DNA from: Erysipelotrichaceae bacterium
GTDB taxonomy: Bacteria; Bacillota_I; Bacilli_A; Erysipelotrichales; Coprobacillaceae
DNA: 64,000 nucleotides
Direction of reading: 5' to 3'
Assembly (NCBI GenBank): GCA_018365815.1
Contig: JAGZJH010000001.1
Span: 1-64,000 of the forward strand
This document shows positions 38,678-45,379 of the stretch, one piece after another. Both the position numbers and the translations under genes were made by a program. Under the pieces are notes generated by a model. That model worked only from the letters and a program-made list of their open reading frames with translations, was not told the origin of the DNA and did no database searches. Each line of letters opens with the position of its first letter. The stretch's first letter is position 1.

Positions 38678-40496
38678 CATGTTTCCTCACAATCTTTACA
38701 TTTCCTTTTTCTATTATAACATAGCTTTCATTTGTATTAAAACAGTTTATTTGATGATCCACCACAAACACGATCTTCATTTTGAAAAAATCACTCTCCA
38801 AAATTTGATAAACTTTATTTTTAACCTCTTGGCTCATATGATTAAAAGCTTCATCAAAAATATAAACATCAAAATCTAAAAGCATCATTTTCATAAATGC
38901 CACTAATTGAAGTTGTCCTTTAGATAAAGATTGTGTAGATTGTTTACATAATTGACTTAGTTCTTCAAAGTGATATTTATGAATTAGTTTAAATAAAAAC
39001 GGTTGTTCTTCATAACAATCAAGTAAGATAAATTCTAATACATTCATCTCAGGAATAAAAGAATTTGCTTCTAAGTATCCAATTTTCTGATTAATAATCT
39101 TAGGATTGATTTGTTTTAAAGGCGTATGATTGATATAAATATGCCCTTCATATTCATTTAATTGTCCACTCAACAACTTTAAAAACGTTGATTTCCCACA
39201 ACCATTTTCGCCTCTAACTAACTTATGATGTGTAAAAACTTCATTAACATAAGTAAGTATCGGTGTTTTGTAACCATAAGCAAATTTAACATTTTCAAAG
39301 GCTATTGCACTAATTGTTTCATCAAATTCTTTATAAATCGGTGATGATACTTTTAATGATTTATAACGCTCAAAAATAATAGCATTTTTTTGTCCTTCTA
39401 TCAATAACTCAACAATTCTTAAAATTGGATCGATAAGATACCCTAACATCGAATAAACTAGCATCAATTGTCCGATTGTTAAAATGTTATTTTGAATAAG
39501 CAAAGCACTCGAAGCAAAAATAATGATATTTAAACTATTCATTAATCCATTAATCAGTAATTGAAAATAAAAAGTATATTGTTTAGTTTCTAAATAATCA
39601 TTAATAAAGGTTTGAAACTTATTTTGAAGCAGACCATTTTGTCTAACATTCAGTAAAAAACGATTAATACTTTGAAAATGATGAATATGTTCTATCATCT
39701 GTTCATTCAGTTTTTGATGTTCGTTTAATGTTTTTTGTTGTAGTTTTGTTAAATGGTTTAAAATATAATAACTTCCTACTACTAAAATAATTAAAAAACA
39801 ACCAATAACCATAAATAATTTTTGATTTAAACATAACAATCCTAATAAATAAACTAAAATCATTACCCCATCAATAAAAACAGAACAAAACACATTGACA
39901 ATAAAAATCGGTAATTCAAATAATGACTGAGCTTTAATAATTGTTTCATTTTTTAAATAACGTTCATAGTAATCGCTTGGTAAATCTAATAAACGTATTA
40001 AAATTTTAAACACAAATTTTTCTTGAAGATTTTTTTCAAACTGTAATACAATTTTATTTCTAACACTATCTACAATAAGTTTTCCGATTAATACAAAAAA
40101 TGCACCAATAACTAAAAAGATAATAATTGTTAATTTTGTCTTTTGATTTAAGTAATCGATAATCATTTTAAAATAATAATTAAAGCAAAGCATTCCTATT
40201 GAACTTAACAAAGACCATAACGTAATTTGAAAAATAGATAAACGAAAGCTTTTAGCGACATTTATTAAACATTGAACAAAAGTTATTTTAGAAGTTTTAA
40301 TAGGTTTTGAGACAAACTCAATTATAACTGCTTTTTGCGTATAGATTTGTTCTAATTCACCTTGTGTCATTTTAACTAATCCTCTTGCCGGATCGCCGCA
40401 TATAAAAATGCCGTTTTTTACTTTATATAACACAATATAATGTTGCATATTATTTTTTATGGTATGGAAATTAAGGATACTGTATTTACTAGGCAT
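38661..40496 (-). CDS. Bacteriocin-type ABC transporter with truncated C39 peptidase domain
   Basis: Membrane exporter of 611 residues. The usual peptidase-containing transporters start with a C39 domain that cuts double-glycine leader peptides. Here only its second half is present: QHYIVLYKV, where His sits, and GDPARGLVKMTQGELEQI, while about 70 N-terminal residues with the catalytic Cys are missing. Five or six membrane helices (about 95-375) and an ABC domain follow, with Walker A GENGCGKST, signature SLSKGQLQLV and Walker B VYIFDEAF. The ATG has no Shine-Dalgarno site. It is probably broken, and it lies at the prophage border. Confidence 0.82.
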   Translation of the reverse strand: MPSKYSILNFHTIKNNMQHYIVLYKVKNGIFICGDPARGLVKMTQGELEQIYTQKAVIIEFVSKPIKTSKITFVQCLINVAKSFRLSIFQITLWSLLSSIGMLCFNYYFKMIIDYLNQKTKLTIIIFLVIGAFFVLIGKLIVDSVRNKIVLQFEKNLQEKFVFKILIRLLDLPSDYYERYLKNETIIKAQSLFELPIFIVNVFCSVFIDGVMILVYLLGLLCLNQKLFMVIGCFLIILVVGSYYILNHLTKLQQKTLNEHQKLNEQMIEHIHHFQSINRFLLNVRQNGLLQNKFQTFINDYLETKQYTFYFQLLINGLMNSLNIIIFASSALLIQNNILTIGQLMLVYSMLGYLIDPILRIVELLIEGQKNAIIFERYKSLKVSSPIYKEFDETISAIAFENVKFAYGYKTPILTYVNEVFTHHKLVRGENGCGKSTFLKLLSGQLNEYEGHIYINHTPLKQINPKIINQKIGYLEANSFIPEMNVLEFILLDCYEEQPFLFKLIHKYHFEELSQLCKQSTQSLSKGQLQLVAFMKMMLLDFDVYIFDEAFNHMSQEVKNKVYQILESDFFKMKIVFVVDHQINCFNTNESYVIIEKGNVKIVRKHDELRN

Positions 40497-40555
40497 TCTT
40501 GATGTTTGTTACTTATTTGTTAATTATTAGCTGATTTTTACCGCTATTTAATCAT

Positions 40556-40586
40556 AAAAAAACATCCGCTAATTGTGGATGTTTTT
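40556..40586 (-). terminator. Terminator after the 63-residue gene
   Basis: The stem AAAAACATCC (40558-40567) / GGATGTTTTT (40577-40586) on the minus strand is followed by TTTTTTT counting the stem end. It separates the small gene from the ABC transporter. Confidence 0.85.
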
Positions 40587-40760
40587 AACTATGTAATTAA
40601 CCAATAAGTCTACTAACATTAAATTATCGGGTAATGAATGTCTAATAATCCTAATTAAATCAGAACTAATAATTTCATCATTAATTTCTAACGAAAGTTC
40701 TAATGTATAAAGCAAATTTTGTACTTCGTTAATTAAATCAACTGTATCTTCATAACTCAT
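40569..40760 (-). CDS. Small acidic protein of unknown function
   Basis: A 63-residue, mostly helical, acidic protein starting MSYEDTVDLINEVQNLLY. ATG at 40760 follows a strong AGGAGGTGGGGAAT site, so the longer GTG start at 40769 is unlikely. It has no signal peptide, double-glycine leader or membrane helix. I recognise no family. It lies between a defence-like pair and a bacteriocin-type transporter, so an immunity, antitoxin-like or phage cargo role is possible, but nothing in the sequence decides. Confidence 0.65.
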   Translation of the reverse strand: MSYEDTVDLINEVQNLLYTLELSLEINDEIISSDLIRIIRHSLPDNLMLVDLLVNYIVKNIHN

Positions 40761-40817
40761 ATTCCCCACCTCCTATTTATATATACTTAGGATAGTGAGA
40801 AAATACTCATGTTAATT

Positions 40818-41420
40818 TTATTTTTTATATGCAACAACATTTTTCATTTCTATATATTTATTAAATATTTCTTTATCCATCGTCTTTACTTTTGAAAAAT
40901 AAACATTTTGAAAAGTGCCTAATTTAAAACTAATAATCGGTTTACCAGATAATTCCGTTAAATTTCTACTAAACTCATCAAAACTATGTGATTCCACAAT
41001 TTCCTCTTCTAATAGATATCTCTCTTCATTTAATTTTCCATCTTTATTTTTTAAAGCCTTATTTTTATTGTAAACTAAAATAAAAATTGAATTTTCTTTA
41101 AATTCTTTTGGACTTAAATTATCTTTAAAAAGTATAGTTGATACACTATTTCCTATCTTACTACAAATTTCTTCATAATTTACAAGTCCATTTTTAAACT
41201 CAATCAAACACCATTTACCATCTAAAAAACACAAAGCATCAACAGATTTTGGTTTTTTCATTTTAGGATTAATTGACTTAAAATAATCTTCTTGAAACTT
41301 ATCAAAATCAACAGCTTTTTTCAGTGAATTAGATGCATAGTCTATAATTCCTTCTTTGAGTTTTGATTTATCTATTGATATTTCTTGTAAAGTTTTTACA
41401 TACATATCATAGTCAATCAT
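40818..41420 (-). CDS. Putative PD-(D/E)xK nuclease-like partner of the AAA ATPase
   Basis: A 200-residue protein of unknown family. The core SVDALCFLDGKWCLIEFKNG (residues 59-78) gives Asp61, then Glu74-x-Lys76 on two predicted strands, the layout of PD-(D/E)xK nucleases. A Lys-rich helical N-terminal part and an Asn/Lys-rich C-terminal part surround it. ATG at 41420 overlaps the ATPase stop (ATGATTGA) and follows GAGGTTGAT; the upstream GTG at 41435 overlaps that site and is less likely. The overlap implies the two proteins act together. Nuclease activity is inferred from pattern only. Confidence 0.6.
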   Translation of the reverse strand: MIDYDMYVKTLQEISIDKSKLKEGIIDYASNSLKKAVDFDKFQEDYFKSINPKMKKPKSVDALCFLDGKWCLIEFKNGLVNYEEICSKIGNSVSTILFKDNLSPKEFKENSIFILVYNKNKALKNKDGKLNEERYLLEEEIVESHSFDEFSRNLTELSGKPIISFKLGTFQNVYFSKVKTMDKEIFNKYIEMKNVVAYKK

Positions 41421-42681
41421 CAAAATCAACCTCACTTTTTACATCCATTAAAAGTTGCAATGGATTAGATAGTTTTTCATATATCTTATCAATGGATAGT
41501 GTTGCATCTTCAAAATTCACACAACTTTCATCATCTAAATTTGATAAATAATATTTACATTTATTGGCTATTTTATATTTTGCAGAATATACTTGAATCG
41601 CTCTTATAAAATAAGGACTATGCGTAGATAATACTATATTTAAATTAAATTCTTTTTGTAATAGTATTAATATTTCAGCATAAATCAATTGCCATTTAGG
41701 ATGTAAATGTACTTCTGGCTCATCTAAAATTATAATTGAATTATCAGCAATATCTTTATTTTCTAAAAGTTTTAAAATAATTGCAAATGATTTAACGCCT
41801 GTCGATAAATTAGAAAGTTCTATTTCTTTGTTAAAAACACTATTTAAAAAAGTAAATTTTGCTTCTTGTTCATGAAAATCACCTTTAGTAATCCCAACAA
41901 TAATGTCTAAAAATTTATCAAGACGTCTTTTCAAAATTGCTTCATCAATTAGTGAACTTTTTGGTTGTGATAATGATTTTGATAAAGCTTCCGTTAATCG
42001 CAAATCATGTCTATATATTTTCTCATCCAAAAATAAAAAATCTAAAATTTTTGCCACAGACTTTGAAGAACTATTATCCTTTTTTATATCATCTAGTAAA
42101 AACGGATTATCTATCAGAATTCCATCATTATTTAAATCAATATCTGATTTTACTATATCGTTTTCTCTATCAAACTCAACTTCAATTTTTTCTTCCTTTA
42201 TAAATAATTTTATATTAGTTATTAATTTATCGTTAAAAGCAGGTTTAATTTGGTTATTAAATTCATCATTAAATATTTTTTTCACTATCAAGCCTTTTAA
42301 TTCTTCATTGTCAAAATTTAAATATTCTAGAATTTTATCAATCAACTCATCGTCAACATCACATATATCTTGCTTGTTCAAAATAGTTTCAATTGACACA
42401 TGGGACAGGTTATCCGTTTTCAGTAAAATATCCGGGATATCAAATATCTTATTAACTTCTTTAGTTGTACCTTTATAATTTTCAAAAATTACTCTGCCTA
42501 TATTCCTTTTTTTCTCTTCCAAAATTTTTTCATTCAAATTATGAAATGCAGTATAAAGGCAATACAGAATTTTACCAATGGTACTTTTACCGGTATCATT
42601 TTCACCTGCAATAACAGTTATTCCATTAATTTCTATATCAGCTTTTTTTATTTTTGCAAAATTTTCTACTTCTAATCTCAT
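41413..42681 (-). CDS. AAA family ATPase (AAA15/AAA_21, SMC-like), probable defence protein
   Basis: An ABC/SMC-type ATPase of 422 residues starting MRLEVENFAKIKKADIEING. Walker A is VIAGENDTGKSTIGK near residue 25, Walker B is SIIILDEPEVHLHPKW near residue 330, followed by the switch LSTHSPYFIRAI. Between them is a long insertion with coiled-coil character. Two starts are plausible: ATG 42681 behind AAAGGAGAAGTAG, and ATG 42699 behind AAAAGGGGGTAATAAG. Such ATPases are sensors or motors in OLD-, PtuA- and AriA-type defence systems. No TOPRIM domain is present in this protein. Confidence 0.8.
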   Translation of the reverse strand: MRLEVENFAKIKKADIEINGITVIAGENDTGKSTIGKILYCLYTAFHNLNEKILEEKKRNIGRVIFENYKGTTKEVNKIFDIPDILLKTDNLSHVSIETILNKQDICDVDDELIDKILEYLNFDNEELKGLIVKKIFNDEFNNQIKPAFNDKLITNIKLFIKEEKIEVEFDRENDIVKSDIDLNNDGILIDNPFLLDDIKKDNSSSKSVAKILDFLFLDEKIYRHDLRLTEALSKSLSQPKSSLIDEAILKRRLDKFLDIIVGITKGDFHEQEAKFTFLNSVFNKEIELSNLSTGVKSFAIILKLLENKDIADNSIIILDEPEVHLHPKWQLIYAEILILLQKEFNLNIVLSTHSPYFIRAIQVYSAKYKIANKCKYYLSNLDDESCVNFEDATLSIDKIYEKLSNPLQLLMDVKSEVDFDD

Positions 42682-42783
42682 TCTACTTCTCCTTTCCATC
42701 TTATTACCCCCTTTTATCTAATTAATAACATAAAGATAATAAAATAAATGTCACATTATAATACAAAATGTAAATTCTCTATT

Positions 42784-42813
42784 ATTATAACATTGATAAT
42801 TAATATTTGTACA
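42784..42813 (-). promoter_or_regulatory. Putative promoter of the ATPase/nuclease-like pair
   Basis: On the minus strand TGTACA (42808-42813), 18-base spacer, TATAAT (42784-42789). It lies downstream of the lysis-module terminator, so the pair has its own transcription. The 5' leader is about 90 bases and AT-rich with no other clear element. Confidence 0.5.
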
Positions 42814-42847
42814 TACGAAGTAAAAAAATCTTAAAAGAATGAAAATC

Positions 42848-42878
42848 AAAAAATCCTACCCCAATAAAGGAGTAGGAT
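42848..42878 (-). terminator. Terminator at the end of the prophage lysis module
   Basis: The stem ATCCTACCCC (42853-42862) / GGAGTAGGAT (42869-42878), nine pairs or more, is followed on the minus strand by TTTTTT. Confidence 0.88.
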
Positions 42879-42882
42879 ATTA

Positions 42883-43071
42883 TCACTTTATAATTTCAAC
42901 TTCATGTTTATGCAGTTGTATTCTTTTATTTCGACATTCTAATATATACGTGTCTTTTGTTTCATTTACAATTTTAATTGGGTAGTTATAAAATTCAAGT
43001 GGAATTGAGTAAGCATCTATATCTTTGGCATTGTTTTTTAATCTTACCCGCATATTAATAACTTTTCCCAT
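42883..43071 (-). CDS. Small phage protein after endolysin
   Basis: A 62-residue protein from ATG at 43071, with GGAGG 10 bases upstream; ATG at 43050-43053 (56 residues) is an alternative. It is basic and strand-rich (YPIKIVNETKDTYILECRN), with no membrane helix or signal peptide. It overlaps the endolysin end by about 17 bases and is the last gene before the lysis-module terminator. No family recognised; a small nucleic-acid-binding or lysis-associated protein is possible. Confidence 0.6.
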   Translation of the reverse strand: MGKVINMRVRLKNNAKDIDAYSIPLEFYNYPIKIVNETKDTYILECRNKRIQLHKHEVEIIK

Positions 43072-44113
43072 CAACTAAATACCTCCATGTATTCGCACCA
43101 ACAACACCATCATTGCTTAAATTCCTATTACGTTGGAAGACTTTCACAGCATATTCAGTGTCATTACCGAACGATCCATCTACATTAAGATTAAATCCTA
43201 CGCTATTTAAACGTTCTTGAATTAACTTAGTAATGTTTCCTTTCGCACCTTTTTTAACAGTTGGATAACCATTAAAACCTTGTTTTTTACATTCTTCATT
43301 TAATCGTTCTACCCAATTATCAACCGGCTTAGATGATTCACTATATAACCCTCTAATATCACCATTATTCACCCAACATATACCTGATAAATTATATACA
43401 GTGACACCATTAACAATTTTAATTTCACTAATTACTCCATGATTAACACTACATTTAACAGTTAAAGCAGGATCACACGTAGATGCATTAGCGCTTGAAA
43501 TAAAACATGAACTAAATGTCACGTGTTGCCCAACTTTATACATTGAATTTTCAACAGTTGGCTCTAGTGGTTTTCCGTATTCAACATCAATAGTATCATC
43601 AATTGCTTTCGCAATGGCTTCGGCAATTCTAGTTGCACCATGAGAATCATATAAATCTACATCACCTTGATTATCACAGAAACACACTTCAATTAACATC
43701 GCTTTGGCTTTTGTTTTATTGATTACATACAAACCAGTTCCGTTTTTAACCGATCTATTAGTAAATCCTAAAGCACTAATATTTTGACACACTTCTAAAG
43801 CATCTTCAAATTGACGACCTTTATATGTATAAACTTCCACACCATGCGCATTGCCATCAAATTTATTTAAGTGAATGGCAATAAAAATGTCTAAGTCATC
43901 TCTGTTGGCTTGTTCCGTAACTAATCTTAACGATTCATTAACTGTTGAAGCATAATCAACAGTACAATTGATCACTGTATGACCATTTGCTTTTAAAATT
44001 CTTCTTAATTCATTACCAATTCTACGTGTTTCTTGTGATTCGTTTTTAATCCCCACTGCACCACTTCCGGGACCTGTAATAGTATGCCCGTCATTAATTC
44101 CAATTCTTGCCAT
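43055..44113 (-). CDS. Phage endolysin: N-acetylmuramoyl-L-alanine amidase with peptidoglycan-binding domain
   Basis: Lyses the host wall at the end of the phage cycle. The 352 residues have an Amidase_3 domain (about 1-180), with zinc ligands in GINDGHTITGPGSG, Glu in QETRRIGNELRR, His in FIAIHLNKFDGNAHG and Glu in AMLIEVCFCDN. A linker domain (about 195-265) follows, then a peptidoglycan-binding-1 domain near residues 285-350 (GNITKLIQERLNSVGF). No signal peptide, so it needs the holin. AGAGAGGTATTTAT precedes the ATG. Confidence 0.93.
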   Translation of the reverse strand: MARIGINDGHTITGPGSGAVGIKNESQETRRIGNELRRILKANGHTVINCTVDYASTVNESLRLVTEQANRDDLDIFIAIHLNKFDGNAHGVEVYTYKGRQFEDALEVCQNISALGFTNRSVKNGTGLYVINKTKAKAMLIEVCFCDNQGDVDLYDSHGATRIAEAIAKAIDDTIDVEYGKPLEPTVENSMYKVGQHVTFSSCFISSANASTCDPALTVKCSVNHGVISEIKIVNGVTVYNLSGICWVNNGDIRGLYSESSKPVDNWVERLNEECKKQGFNGYPTVKKGAKGNITKLIQERLNSVGFNLNVDGSFGNDTEYAVKVFQRNRNLSNDGVVGANTWRYLVDGKSY

Positions 44114-44140
44114 ATAAATACCTCTCTTTCATTATTTATT

Positions 44141-44168
44141 AAATAAGAGTAGCAGTTTTGCTACTCTT
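44141..44168 (-). terminator. Hairpin between holin and endolysin
   Basis: A perfect 10-bp stem AAGAGTAGCA (44145-44154) / TGCTACTCTT (44159-44168) overlaps the holin stop. The T tail is weak (TTATTT), so it may attenuate rather than stop lysis transcription, or act as an RNA processing/stability element. Confidence 0.6.
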
Positions 44169-44625
44169 TATTGTTGTTTTCTTCAATTTCTACTGATGAT
44201 TCGATTTTGTTTTTAATAAATCTTAATACTGGTCCTAAAATTGGCACTGTATGACCGATAACTTCACAGTTTTCAGTAATAGAGATTAATTCATTAATCA
44301 CCAACCACGAAGCGATAATTGCACTGAATAATAACGGAAATACCATATCAATACGTAATGTGCCAGTAACATAACTAATCATACAATCAATCCCGAACCC
44401 TACAAAAATAAGTACATACATCGTCACTTTCTTAACAATTCCCTCAATTGATTTTGATGAACTGATTTTTTCACCTCGAACTTTTGATGCTGCCATACCA
44501 GTAAAATAATCAATTAAATTACATGGCACTAATAATAAAAGTGGGATTGCTAAAACTCCAAAAAAACTAAAAAAAGCACCAATCGCAGTGCTTAAAAGAT
44601 AATTAACTTTATTCATTTTTTTCAT
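44161..44625 (-). CDS. Phage holin (toxin secretion/phage lysis holin family)
   Basis: Forms the membrane lesion that lets the endolysin reach the wall. The 154 residues have three to four hydrophobic helices (about 10-33, 69-85, 94-113) with the family landmark DYFTGMAASKVRGEKISSSK and GIVKKVTMYVL between the first two. A charged C-terminal tail ends IEENNNKE. Two start codons (44625 and 44616) are in frame; AAGGA stands 9 bases before the first. It is directly upstream of the endolysin. Confidence 0.9.
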   Translation of the reverse strand: MKKMNKVNYLLSTAIGAFFSFFGVLAIPLLLLVPCNLIDYFTGMAASKVRGEKISSSKSIEGIVKKVTMYVLIFVGFGIDCMISYVTGTLRIDMVFPLLFSAIIASWLVINELISITENCEVIGHTVPILGPVLRFIKNKIESSVEIEENNNKE

Positions 44626-44687
44626 TTCCTTTCATCCTTCCAAAGATTAATTATTCAATTCTTGTTATTATTTAATTTTAATATCAT

Positions 44688-44753
44688 CTATTGATTCAAA
44701 TTTTTATTAAATACGCTCCAAATATTTAACATTTGTGCATTTGTAATTTTCAT
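44688..44753 (-). CDS. 21-residue phage ORF, possibly a truncated small tail-region gene
   Basis: ATG at 44753 follows a strong TGGAGG site; the ORF reads MKITNAQMLNIWSVFNKNLN then stops in TAG. The start resembles small phage proteins located between tail fibre and holin, which are longer, so this may be a remnant. The following 60 bases contain no further convincing frame. Confidence 0.4.
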   Translation of the reverse strand: MKITNAQMLNIWSVFNKNLNQ

Positions 44754-44767
44754 TTTTTATCCTCCAT

Positions 44768-45379
44768 TTATTTCTGTAAAATGTCCCAAAGTTCAGGAAT
44801 TAAACTTTCTGAATATGTAGATACTGATGTATGTGCTTTTTTGCATTTGTAAAGACTACCATTGTTTTTAACTCTATCCCCAACAACATATTCAGTATCT
44901 GGCTTCCATTCTTCAAATAAATCAATACAATTTAACGCTTGTTCATCAGTAAGCATAGTAGTCATAGCTTGTACCATATATAAGATAGAAGATTGTTGCA
45001 GTTTATCAACAATTTGCTCATTCATGACTTCTTTAACTTCATCTAAGTCCATGTTATTAACATTTGGTTTTAATAAAGTAATTGTTCCTAATTTAGCATC
45101 TCTGCTATCAACGGTAGTTGAAATTTTCGTATAGCCTTTTAATGAACCATCGAATTTTAAAATAGGTTCGCTCTTTCTTTCCGAAATAGGTAATTCTTCG
45201 TTGCAATCATAATAAAATTTTAACTCACTAATATCATTGGTTTCAAATAGGCTCACTATATCCCAAAACGGAATAACTTGATTTTCATTCGTAGGAATAG
45301 TGATAGTTGCTTTTTCTCGAAAACCCTCATAATAGTTTACTAGTATATCGTAATCTGCAAGTTTTAAATATTTCTGCAT
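44768..45379 (-). CDS. Phage baseplate/tail accessory protein with C-terminal carbohydrate-binding module
   Basis: A 203-residue protein. The N-terminal 150 residues are unrecognised but acidic and soluble. The C-terminal part WKPDTEYVVGDRVKNNGSLY and KCKKAHTS match the short CBM5/12-type chitin-binding fold found on phage receptor-binding parts, ending LIPELWDIL. ATG at 45379 (or 45382) overlaps the TGA of the large tail gene and follows AAAGGAG. It probably helps the phage bind surface glycans. Confidence 0.75.
   Translation of the reverse strand: MQKYLKLADYDILVNYYEGFREKATITIPTNENQVIPFWDIVSLFETNDISELKFYYDCNEELPISERKSEPILKFDGSLKGYTKISTTVDSRDAKLGTITLLKPNVNNMDLDEVKEVMNEQIVDKLQQSSILYMVQAMTTMLTDEQALNCIDLFEEWKPDTEYVVGDRVKNNGSLYKCKKAHTSVSTYSESLIPELWDILQK

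Noticed and set aside
41903..42478. Plus-strand 191-codon open frame inside the ATPase gene
   Set aside because: It is antisense to a well-supported ATPase gene, has low-complexity Ser/Ile/Phe composition and no ribosome binding site.
40818..42681. Assignment to PARIS, Septu, Gabija or OLD systems
   Set aside because: The ATPase resembles those in general, but no TOPRIM, HNH or helicase domain is visible in either gene, so a name would be a guess.
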